Shown piece by piece: positions 51,360-58,280 of a DNA stretch of 64,000 bases. Both the position numbers and the translations under genes were made by a program. The stretch is taken from the NCBI RefSeq assembly GCF_030406045.1, contig NZ_CP128988.1, forward strand, positions 1,089,438 to 1,153,437. Direction: 5' to 3'. Source of the stretch: Thiohalobacter sp. IOR34 (GTDB taxonomy: Bacteria; Pseudomonadota; Gammaproteobacteria; Thiohalobacterales; Thiohalobacteraceae). The notes below the pieces were generated by a model. That model was not told the origin of the DNA. It ran no database searches and saw only the letters and a list, made by a program, of their open reading frames with translations. Each line of letters opens with the position of its first letter. Positions within the stretch are counted from its first letter, which is position 1.

Positions 51360-52136
51360 ATGGCTATTATCTTGTGGGCTTCGGCCGTGGCGGCAGAGGG
51401 GAGCGATTGTGTGGGTTGCCATGAGGAGCGTGACGCGGCGCTGGTGGCGGACTGGCAAGCGAGCGGGCATGGAGGGCTTGCGGCGGGGTGTGCCGCATGC
51501 CATGGCGAGGACCATGAAGCTGCGCTGGAACGCTCGCGCCGGGATAGCGCCTGTATCGACTGTCACGGCGGTGGCCGGGCACCGGTGGTGCACAGCTATA
51601 CGAGTTCCAAGCATGGTGTCATCATGCGCCTGGAGGCCGGAGGCATGGACTGGAATCGACCGCTGAAGGACGCCAACTACCGTGTCCCGGGATGTGCCTA
51701 CTGTCACATGCATGCCGGCAGGCATGGTGCCCCCGTCGCCTCGCAGGGTGCAGAGGCGGAGGATGGTCAGGCACGGACGCGCTATCCTGTGGTCTGCCAG
51801 GAATGCCATGCGCCGCGCTATGTGACGCGCCTGTTCGACAACGGCCGGCGCATGCTCGCCGTCGGGCGCATGAAGCTGCGTGAGGCCGAGGCCCTGGTGG
51901 CGTCGGTGGCCAGGATGCTTGGCGAGGAGGCGCTGGCGCCGGCCAGGGAGCGCCTGGTGAAGATGCGGCATCATCTGCACAATGTCCGGCTTGGTATAGG
52001 TCACCAGTCGCCGGACTATCAATGGTGGCACGGCCAGCCGGCGCTGGATGGCGACCTGCTGCGCATCAAGGGCCTCATCGGGCGGCTGCAGCGGCAGTCA
52101 TCCATCGACAACACAGAGCGTCCGGAGGACGAATGA
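51360..52136 (+). CDS. pentaheme cytochrome c related to the octaheme protein
   Basis: 258 aa from ATG 51360. Five CxxCH motifs start at residues 17, 44, 65, 112 and 146. The segment WNRPLKDANYRVPGCAYCHM parallels WSKPLVRGNYKAPTCAYCHM in the octaheme protein, so the two are homologous, with three motifs fewer here. The signal sequence from this ATG is short and lacks a basic N-region (MAIILWASAVAA). The frame stays open upstream through the MITE end, where LLSFVLVINF lengthens the hydrophobic stretch (TTG 51330). The hydrolase gene follows directly. Confidence 0.82.
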   Translation: MAIILWASAVAAEGSDCVGCHEERDAALVADWQASGHGGLAAGCAACHGEDHEAALERSRRDSACIDCHGGGRAPVVHSYTSSKHGVIMRLEAGGMDWNRPLKDANYRVPGCAYCHMHAGRHGAPVASQGAEAEDGQARTRYPVVCQECHAPRYVTRLFDNGRRMLAVGRMKLREAEALVASVARMLGEEALAPARERLVKMRHHLHNVRLGIGHQSPDYQWWHGQPALDGDLLRIKGLIGRLQRQSSIDNTERPEDE

Positions 52137-52138
52137 TC

Positions 52139-53041
52139 ATGAAGAGATTGACGACTTTGCTTGCAGGACTGTCGTTTTTCCTGCTCTCCCTGCCAGGGAT
52201 TGCCGCCGAGGAGGTGAAACAGGAATACCAGGGGCTGACGCTCAATGCCCGGCTGCAGTTGGCCGCTGGTCACAGCTTGCAGGATGGTGTTGTCCTCCTC
52301 GTCCACGGCACCCTGGCGCACAATGGCATGGAGATCATCACCACCCTGCAGGACCTGCTGGCCGAGAACGGCCGGAACAGCCTGGCCATCAATCTCAGCC
52401 TGGCCCTCGACGACCGGCACGGCTTCTACGACTGTACCGTGCCGCACCGCCACCGCCATACCGATGCGCTGGACGAGATCGCAGCCTGGCTTGCTTGGTT
52501 GAAGCGGCAGGGTGTAGGTGACGTCGTACTGATGGGGCATTCCCGTGGCGGCAACCAGACCGCCTGGTTCGTGGCGGAGCGCGACGACCCGCTGATCCGC
52601 AAGCTGATCCTCATCGCACCCCAGACCTGGAGTCGGGACTATGCGGCCGAGAGCTACCAGGCACGCTTTGGCGTGCCGCTGGCCCCCGTCCTCGAGACGG
52701 CCCGTGCCCGGGTTGCCGCCGGTCAGGGCGGGGAACTCATGGGGCCCATCGGTTTCATCTATTGCAAGGATGCCCGCGCCACGCCTGCGGCCGTGCTTTC
52801 CTATTACAGCGACGATCCGCGGATGGATACACCCTATCTGCTGCCGCGGATCGACAAGCCGGTGCTGGTCTTTGCGGGCAGCGAGGACCAGGTGGTGAAG
52901 GGACTGGACAAGCGCCTCGCGCCCCTGGCCGAGCAGGGTGTCATCCGGCTGGTGGTACTGGAAGGCGCCGACCACGGTTTCCGTGACCTCTATGCCGACG
53001 AACTGGTCGAGGCCGCGGTGGCCTTCATCGGGAAACCCTGA
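52139..53041 (+). CDS. exported alpha/beta hydrolase
   Basis: 300 aa. Signal peptide MKRLTTLLAGLSFFLLSLPG...IAA. Alpha/beta-hydrolase features: oxyanion region LLVHGTLAHNG, nucleophile elbow MGHSRGGNQ, a probable acid in FAGSEDQVV and the His in GADHGF. I chose ATG 52139, with GGAGG ten bases upstream; ATG 52133 overlaps the previous stop and is also possible. Substrate unknown. It sits between the pentaheme cytochrome and a methyltransferase with almost no spacing, so all three are probably one transcript. Confidence 0.88.
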   Translation: MKRLTTLLAGLSFFLLSLPGIAAEEVKQEYQGLTLNARLQLAAGHSLQDGVVLLVHGTLAHNGMEIITTLQDLLAENGRNSLAINLSLALDDRHGFYDCTVPHRHRHTDALDEIAAWLAWLKRQGVGDVVLMGHSRGGNQTAWFVAERDDPLIRKLILIAPQTWSRDYAAESYQARFGVPLAPVLETARARVAAGQGGELMGPIGFIYCKDARATPAAVLSYYSDDPRMDTPYLLPRIDKPVLVFAGSEDQVVKGLDKRLAPLAEQGVIRLVVLEGADHGFRDLYADELVEAAVAFIGKP

Positions 53042-53686
53042 GTGGGACAGGGCTTCGAGCCCGGCCGTTACGAGGCCTGGTACCGGACGCCACGTGGACG
53101 GTGGATTGCGGAACGGGAATTCGGGCTGATGATGCGGCTGCTGCAGCCGGAGCTGGACCGGTCTCTGCTCGACGTCGGCTGTGGCACGGGGCAGTTCAGC
53201 CGCCGCTTCGCGGCCGCCGGGCTGCGGGTGACCGGGCTCGATCCGGCCCCGGCGATGCTGCACCATGCCCGCTTGCTGGGTGGAGGGATGGACTATGTGG
53301 AGGGCTCGGCTCTCGCCTTGCCCTTCAACGATGCGTCCTTCGACTACTGTGCTGCGGTGACCAGCCTGTGTTTCGTTGCCGACCCTGGCCGGGCCCTGGC
53401 CGAGATGTGGCGGGTGGCGCGGCGGGGTGTGGTGCTCGGTCTGCTCAACCGACACAGTGTGCTCTACCGGCGCAAGCAGGGGCAGGGCGGCTATGCCGGG
53501 GCGCGCTGGGACAGCCTGGCGGAGGTGCGCCGCTGGTGCGCCGCCCTGTCGCCGGCACCGCGTCTGCGTGCCGGGACGGCGATCTTCCTGCCCGCCGGGG
53601 GCGCGCTGGCGCGGCTGGCGGAACGGCTGCTGCCCGCGCGACTGCCCTGGGGTGGTTTCCTGGCGGTGGTCCTGGAGAAGGTATGA
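53042..53686 (+). CDS. class I SAM-dependent methyltransferase
   Basis: 214 aa, GTG start immediately after the hydrolase stop. Motif I LLDVGCGTGQFSRRF (about residues 40-54), then LDPAPAML, a Methyltransf_11-type acidic/aromatic stretch FNDASFDYCAAV and RVARRGVVLGLLN. Substrate unknown. It may belong with the cytochrome/hydrolase operon or with the arsenosugar-type genes that follow; a nonamer repeat element separates it from arsS. Confidence 0.86.
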   Translation: MGQGFEPGRYEAWYRTPRGRWIAEREFGLMMRLLQPELDRSLLDVGCGTGQFSRRFAAAGLRVTGLDPAPAMLHHARLLGGGMDYVEGSALALPFNDASFDYCAAVTSLCFVADPGRALAEMWRVARRGVVLGLLNRHSVLYRRKQGQGGYAGARWDSLAEVRRWCAALSPAPRLRAGTAIFLPAGGALARLAERLLPARLPWGGFLAVVLEKV

Positions 53687-53692
53687 GGTTTA

Positions 53693-53830
53693 TAGCCACG
53701 AAACCCACGAAAAGGGGAGGTAGCCACGAAACCCACGAAATCCACGAAAGGGATTATTGCTGCGCACGCGCTTTGCGCGGCGCCGTGAACACAAGTCATT
53801 TTTCGTGGGTTTCGTGGATTTTGTGGCCAT
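53693..53830. repeat. nonamer repeat element with GC core
   Basis: Two left arms (TAGCCACGAAACCCACGAAA at 53693 and again from 53721), the core GCGCACGCGCTTTGCGCGGC (53762-53785), and an inverted right arm TTTCGTGGGTTTCGTGGATT ending GTGGCCAT. It fills the gap between the methyltransferase and arsS. Confidence 0.9.
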
Positions 53831-53852
53831 TTGGAAGAGGGTGAACTGAATC

Positions 53853-54821
53853 ATGCATGCGATGCGGCCTTTGTTGGAAGAGACCGATTTTCCCGCCATA
53901 CGGCGCGACGCCCTGGAGACCCTGCAGGTGAACCTGGGCTACCGCTGCAACCAGTCCTGTTTGCACTGCCATGTCAATGCCGGTCCGCGGCGGCAGGAGA
54001 TGATGTCGGCGGAGACCCTCGACGCCGTGCTGGGCTTTCTCGAACGTTCAGGGGTCCGCCGGCTGGACATCACCGGCGGTGCGCCGGAACTCAATCCCGG
54101 TTTCCGCCGCCTGGTGAGCGGGGCACGCGAGCAGGGCGTGCACGTCATCGACCGCTGCAATCTCACCATCCTGGAGGAGAGGGGGCAGGAGGACCTGGCC
54201 GACTTTCTGGCCGGACAGGGGGTCGAGGTGGTTGCCTCGCTGCCCTGCTATCTGCCGGAGAACGTCGATGGCCAGCGCGGCGAGGGGGTCCATGCGGCGA
54301 GCATCAGTGCCCTGCAGCGGCTCAATGCCCTGGGCTACGGTCGGCCGGGTACTGGCCTGGAAGTCAACCTGATGTACAACCCGGCTGGCGCCTATCTGCC
54401 ACCGGCGCAGGAGCAACTGGAAGCTGATTACCGGCGCGAATTGGAGCAACGCCACGGCGTGGTCTTCAATCGGCTCTACACCCTTACCAACATGCCCATC
54501 ATGCGCTTCGGCAGCACATTGGTCTCACGGGGGCAGTTCGACGACTATATGCAGTTGCTCCGGGAGGCCTTTCAGCCGCGCAACCTGGAAACGGTCATGT
54601 GCCGCAGCTTGATCAGCGTCGACTGGCAGGGCTTCGTCTACGACTGCGACTTCAACCAGTTGCTCGATATGCCCCTGCGGCTGGGTGGCCGTGGCCGGAT
54701 ACGGCTGGGCGATCTCGATGCAGACAGCCTGCGCGACAACCCCATCGTGGTGGCCGACCACTGCTACGGCTGTACGGCCGGCCAGGGCTCGAGCTGCGGC
54801 GGTGCCTTGGTGAATGAATAG
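53853..54821 (+). CDS. arsS: arsenosugar biosynthesis radical SAM protein ArsS-like
   Basis: Radical SAM enzyme, 322 aa. The cluster motif is CNQSCLHCH (Cys32, 36, 39), followed by LDITGGAPELNP; a Cys-rich C-terminal region ends CYGCTAGQGSSCGG. ArsS is thought to add the deoxyadenosyl group to methylated arsenic in arsenosugar synthesis. The neighbours support this: ArsM directly after, then two glycosyltransferases of the types found in these clusters. ATG 53853 has GAGG 12 bases upstream; ATG 53862 is an alternative. Confidence 0.9.
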   Translation: MHAMRPLLEETDFPAIRRDALETLQVNLGYRCNQSCLHCHVNAGPRRQEMMSAETLDAVLGFLERSGVRRLDITGGAPELNPGFRRLVSGAREQGVHVIDRCNLTILEERGQEDLADFLAGQGVEVVASLPCYLPENVDGQRGEGVHAASISALQRLNALGYGRPGTGLEVNLMYNPAGAYLPPAQEQLEADYRRELEQRHGVVFNRLYTLTNMPIMRFGSTLVSRGQFDDYMQLLREAFQPRNLETVMCRSLISVDWQGFVYDCDFNQLLDMPLRLGGRGRIRLGDLDADSLRDNPIVVADHCYGCTAGQGSSCGGALVNE

Positions 54822-54930
54822 TAGCCACGAAACCCACGAAATCCACGAAAGTTCTTATTTCGGCGCACGCGCTTCGCGCGGCGCCGTAAGCACCAAGACT
54901 TTTTTCGTGGATTTCGTGGGTTTCGTGGCC
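54822..54930. repeat. intact nonamer repeat element
   Basis: The cleanest copy: left arm TAGCCACGAAACCCACGAAA (continuing TCCACGAAA), core GCGCACGCGCTTCGCGCGGC (54863-54886), right arm TTTCGTGGATTTCGTGGGTT ending GTGGCC. About 109 bp, forming a long hairpin between arsS and arsM. Confidence 0.92.
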
Positions 54931-54953
54931 AATACATGATTGGAGGTAAAGGC

Positions 54954-56018
54954 ATGAGTGGAGATGCGGTGTTGGACCGGTACTCGGAGGCGGCGCGGGC
55001 GCGCGAGGAGACACTGTGCTGCCCCGTGGACTATGACGCGGGGCTGCTGAAACTGCTGCCGCAGGAGATCGTCGACAAGGACTACGGCTGCGGCGATCCC
55101 TCGCGCTATGTGCGCGAGGGCGATGTGGTGCTCGATCTCGGTTCCGGCGGCGGCAAGATCTGCTACATGGCGGCCCAGCTGGTCGGTGCGGCGGGACAGG
55201 TGATCGGCGTCGACATGAACGACGGCATGCTGGCCCTGGCCCGCAAGTACCAGGCGGAGATGGCGCAGAAGCTGGGCGGCGAGCGGGTTCGCTTTCTCAA
55301 GGGCTACATCCAGGACCTGGCGCTGGACCTGGAGGCGATGGAAGACTGGCTGGCCGCCCATCCGGTGAGCGGTGCCGGGGACTATGCGCGGCTGCTCGAC
55401 TGGCAGCAGCGGCAGCGCGCCGAGCGACCGTTGATCGCCGATGCCTCGGTCGACCTGGTGATCTCCAATTGCGTGCTGAACCTGGTGCAGGACGCGCAGA
55501 AGGCACAGTTGATCAGCGAGATCTTCCGGGTGCTGAAGCCGGGTGGCCGGGTGGCCATCTCGGACATCGTCAGCGACAGGGTCTCGCCCGCCGCGCTCAA
55601 GGCCGATCCCGAGTTGTGGAGCGGCTGCATCTCCGGCGCCTTCCAGGAACAGGCCTTCCTGCAGGCTTTCCTCGACGCCGGCTTCGTGGCCGTGGCCTAC
55701 GACAAGTGGGATGCCGCGCCCTGGCGGGTGGTGGAGGGCATCGAATTCCGCTCCGTGACCCTGACGGCGGTCAAGCCCGAGCCGGCGGTTGCTGCCGATC
55801 GGGGCCATCTGGTGATCTACCGGGGGCCACTGGCCGAGGTGCGTGACGAGGCCGGTCGCGTCTATCCGCGCGGCGAGCGTGTGGCGGTCAGCGAGACGCT
55901 GTTCCGGCTGCTGACCGGTGGTGCCTATGGTGATGCCTTCATCGCCGTCCCGCCGGCAGCCGAGCGACCCGTGGTGGAGGACTCGACGGGATGTTGTGGT
56001 GGTGGCAGTTGCTGCTGA
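54954..56018 (+). CDS. arsM: arsenite S-adenosylmethyltransferase ArsM-like
   Basis: 354 aa. Start ATG 54954 is fixed by GGAGG at 54942-54946. Residues 17-23 carry a Cys pair (EETLCCP), SAM motif I is VLDLGSGGGKICYMAAQL, and cysteines at YGCGDP, SNCVLNL and GCISGAF are where ArsM proteins bind As(III). The tail ends CCGGGSCC, a possible extra metal(loid) site. It methylates arsenite with SAM; with ArsS and the glycosyltransferases it would supply methylarsenic for arsenosugars. Confidence 0.92.
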   Translation: MSGDAVLDRYSEAARAREETLCCPVDYDAGLLKLLPQEIVDKDYGCGDPSRYVREGDVVLDLGSGGGKICYMAAQLVGAAGQVIGVDMNDGMLALARKYQAEMAQKLGGERVRFLKGYIQDLALDLEAMEDWLAAHPVSGAGDYARLLDWQQRQRAERPLIADASVDLVISNCVLNLVQDAQKAQLISEIFRVLKPGGRVAISDIVSDRVSPAALKADPELWSGCISGAFQEQAFLQAFLDAGFVAVAYDKWDAAPWRVVEGIEFRSVTLTAVKPEPAVAADRGHLVIYRGPLAEVRDEAGRVYPRGERVAVSETLFRLLTGGAYGDAFIAVPPAAERPVVEDSTGCCGGGSCC

Positions 56019-56027
56019 TGAGGCATA

Positions 56028-56219
56028 TCGCCACGGATGACACGGAAACTTCCTTGGCTGATGTGCGCTGTAGCCTGTAGGGCGGATTCTCGCTGTCTCG
56101 GCGGCAATCGCGGCCGGGAGGCCGCTCCTACAACGGGGCATGGCGGCGCGATTTGGTGCAGGAGCGGTCTCCAGGCCGCGATCATGCCTTTCCGTGTCTT
56201 CCGTGGATTCCGTGGCGAT
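56028..56219. repeat. nonamer arms around a REP-like pair
   Basis: Outer arms ATCGCCACGGATGACACGGA and TCCGTGGATTCCGTGGCGAT; inner REP-like pair at 56106-56182 (ATCGCGGCCGGGAGGCCGCT and AGGAGCGGTCTCCAGGCCGC). One family appears inserted within the other. Non-coding. Confidence 0.8.
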
Positions 56220-56233
56220 AAAAATAAAGATTG

Positions 56234-56923
56234 GTGAAAGAAAACAGCATTTCGGTGGTGGTGCCGGCGTTGAACGAAGCCGGGGGGATCGCGGCGATGC
56301 TGAAACGCCTGGACGGGCTGCGGGCGCGGGGCGGGGAGGTGATCCTGGTCGATGGCGGCAGCACGGATGGCACGCTGGAGCAGGCCTCGTGCCATGTCGA
56401 CCGGGTCGTGCAATCGGCGCCGGGACGGGCCCGGCAGATGAACGTCGGTGCGGCCGCAGCTCGTGGTGATATCCTCTGGTTCCTGCATGCCGATACCCTG
56501 GCCTCCCCGGACGCCGACCGTCTGATCCTCGCCGCGCTTGCCCGGAGGCGTCGCTGGGGGCGGTTCGACGTCCGCCTCTCCGGCCGGCATCCCCTGCTGC
56601 GCCTCGTCGAGCGCATGATGAATCTGCGCTCCCGCCTGAGCGGTATCGCCACCGGTGACCAGGGCATCTTCGTCAGTCGTGATCTCTTCGAGTCGCTGGG
56701 CGGTTTCCCCGAGCAGCCCTTGATGGAGGACATCGAGATCTGCCGCCGTCTGCGGCGGGCGTCGGGTTGGCCGGCCTGTCTGTCGCCGCCGCTGGTCACC
56801 TCCAGCCGCCGCTGGGAGACGGCTGGCGTGGTGCGCACCATCCTCCTCATGTGGGGGCTGCGACTGGCCTATTTCTGTGGCGTGCCGGCACATCGCCTGG
56901 CGGCCCGTTACCGCCGTGTCTGA
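56234..56923 (+). CDS. family 2 glycosyltransferase, arsenosugar-cluster type (TIGR04283-like)
   Basis: 229 aa from GTG 56234 (VKENSISVVVPALNE); a TTG one codon earlier is possible. GT-A fold motifs: VVVPALNEAGGI, VDGGSTDGT, FLHADT, and GDQGIFVSRDLF with the EDIEICRRL acid. In arsenosugar clusters this type accompanies ArsS/ArsM and the TIGR04282-like transferase, as it does here. The sugar donor is unknown. The 3' end overlaps the next gene by 8 bp. Confidence 0.88.
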   Translation: MKENSISVVVPALNEAGGIAAMLKRLDGLRARGGEVILVDGGSTDGTLEQASCHVDRVVQSAPGRARQMNVGAAAARGDILWFLHADTLASPDADRLILAALARRRRWGRFDVRLSGRHPLLRLVERMMNLRSRLSGIATGDQGIFVSRDLFESLGGFPEQPLMEDIEICRRLRRASGWPACLSPPLVTSSRRWETAGVVRTILLMWGLRLAYFCGVPAHRLAARYRRV

Positions 56924-57539
56924 GCGCGGTAGCCTGCTGCTCTTTGCCCGTGCGCCGCGGCCCGGGCAGTGCAAGACCCGCCTGATCCCGGCGCTCGGGG
57001 CGGAGGGGGCCGCGGCGCTGCAGGCCCGCCTGCTCGAGCAGACGCTGGAGGCGGCCCTGGCCAGTGGCGTGGCGCCGCTGACCCTCTGTGCCAGTCCGCC
57101 GCAGGATCCGCTGTTTGCCCGCCTGGCCCGGCGCCCTGGCGTCGCCCTGCGTGGCCAGGGCGACGGCGACCTGGGGGCGCGCATGGCGGCTGCCTTCGGA
57201 CAGGCCCTCGAGGCGGCCGACTGGGCCCTGCTCATCGGCAGCGACTGCCCCGTGCTGGATGCGGATTACCTGCGTTCCGCGGCCCGGGCGCTGCGCTCGG
57301 GTGCCGATGCGGTGCTCGGCCCGGCCGAGGACGGCGGCTATGTGCTGATCGGCTTGCGGCGCAGCGCGCCGCCGCTGTTCGCCGGCATCCCCTGGGGCGG
57401 CGAGTCGGTACTGGATATCACCCGCCGGCGGCTGGACGACCTGGGCTGGCGGCGGGTCGAGCTGGAAACCCTGTGGGACGTCGATCGCCCGGAGGATCTG
57501 CCGCGGCTGCGCCGCAGCCAGCCTCATCTGTTGCCCTGA
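56916..57539 (+). CDS. TIGR04282-like glycosyltransferase of arsenosugar cluster
   Basis: 207 aa from GTG 56916, overlapping the previous stop. It opens RGSLLLFARAPRPGQCKTRL, a nucleotidyl/glycosyltransferase-like start, then IGSDCPVLDADYL, LGPAEDGGYVLIGL and TLWDVDRPEDLPRLR, all family features. Probably transcribed with the preceding glycosyltransferase. This is the last accessory gene before the conserved rimP operon. Confidence 0.88.
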   Translation: MSERGSLLLFARAPRPGQCKTRLIPALGAEGAAALQARLLEQTLEAALASGVAPLTLCASPPQDPLFARLARRPGVALRGQGDGDLGARMAAAFGQALEAADWALLIGSDCPVLDADYLRSAARALRSGADAVLGPAEDGGYVLIGLRRSAPPLFAGIPWGGESVLDITRRRLDDLGWRRVELETLWDVDRPEDLPRLRRSQPHLLP

Positions 57540-57566
57540 GGCACGGCCTGCGGCCGCCCCTGCTGC

Positions 57567-57595
57567 TTGCAAGTGACTGGTTGAACGTCTATAAT
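57567..57595 (+). promoter_or_regulatory. strong sigma-70 promoter of the rimP-nusA-infB operon
   Basis: TTGCAA at 57567-57572 and TATAAT at 57590-57595 with a 17-bp spacer. Transcription would start near 57602, giving a leader of about 150 nt before rimP. Confidence 0.7.
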
Positions 57596-57656
57596 CCCTC
57601 TCCGTTAGCTACCAGTGGGATTCCATCGGTGCCTGACGGAGGTATGAGGTTTTTCT

Positions 57657-57738
57657 GGAACCCCGTTTTTCGGGGTTTTTTGTTATCCGCCGGAGGGTTC
57701 CGGCGGGACGGAAAAAGTGGGCCTTGGGCCCATTTTTT
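57657..57738 (+). terminator. tandem hairpins in the rimP leader, two with T-runs
   Basis: Hairpin 1: AACCCCG (57659-57665), TTTTT, CGGGGTT with a T-run. Hairpin 2: CCGCCGG (57687-57693) with CCGGCGG (57700-57706). Hairpin 3: TGGGCC (57718-57723), TTG, GGCCCA then TTTTTT (57733-57738). Hairpins 1 and 3 look like intrinsic terminators inside the leader. In E. coli, leader terminators contribute to autoregulation of this operon by NusA. Confidence 0.75.
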
Positions 57739-57755
57739 GTTTGCAGCGGTCAGTG

Positions 57756-58214
57756 ATGCGCAAAGAGCCCTACAACCTGCGGGAGCTGCTGGAGCCCGCC
57801 GTCAATGCCCTGGGCTGCGAGCTGGTCGGTATCGAATACCTGCCCAGCGGCAAGCACAGCGTGCTGCGCATCTACATTGATCGCGAGGACGGCGTCACCC
57901 TGGACGACTGCCAGCAGGTCAGCTACCAGGTGAGCGGCCTGCTCGATGTGGAGGACCCGGTGCCCGGCCAGTACACCCTGGAGGTGTCCTCTCCGGGGCT
58001 GGACCGGCCCCTGTTCCGCGAGGCGGACTTCGAGCGTTTTGCGGGTCAGCCGGTGAAGATCCGCATGGCGCTGCCCATCGAAGGGCAGCGCAAGTTTACG
58101 GGTCTGCTGCAGGGCGTGCGGCAGGGCCAGGTGATTCTGGAGACAGAGGACGGGAGCGAGATCGGCCTGCCGCTGGATCAGATCGAACAGGCACGACTGG
58201 TGCCGGTGGTCTGA
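57756..58214 (+). CDS. rimP: ribosome maturation factor RimP
   Basis: 30S maturation factor, 152 aa. Begins MRKEPYNLRELLEPAVNALG; the family motifs LRIYIDREDGVTLDDCQQVS and LEVSSPGLDRPL are clear. Start ATG 57756 chosen; the frame extends upstream only through the leader hairpins. First gene of the operon. Confidence 0.96.
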   Translation: MRKEPYNLRELLEPAVNALGCELVGIEYLPSGKHSVLRIYIDREDGVTLDDCQQVSYQVSGLLDVEDPVPGQYTLEVSSPGLDRPLFREADFERFAGQPVKIRMALPIEGQRKFTGLLQGVRQGQVILETEDGSEIGLPLDQIEQARLVPVV

Positions 58215-58280
58215 ACGCGTGCCGCATCGCACAACGGGACATTATTCGGCTGGAAATTCCAAGGTCGGAGACGAGTGGTC

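Noticed and set aside
53693-54930. CRISPR array
   Set aside because: The repeats are tandem 9-bp units and inverted pairs without uniform spacers, and no cas genes are present.
57608-57614. GCTACCA near rimP as an attachment-site copy of the tRNA-fMet 3' end
   Set aside because: Only 7 bp match (GCTACCA) and no integrase lies in the interval; this is within chance expectation.
57600-57720. Riboswitch upstream of rimP
   Set aside because: The hairpins look like simple terminators; I see no conserved aptamer core or T-box features.
57649-57755. Leader peptide or N-terminal extension of rimP starting at ATG 57649
   Set aside because: The frame runs through the terminator hairpins, has no properly spaced ribosome binding site, and is not the rimP frame.
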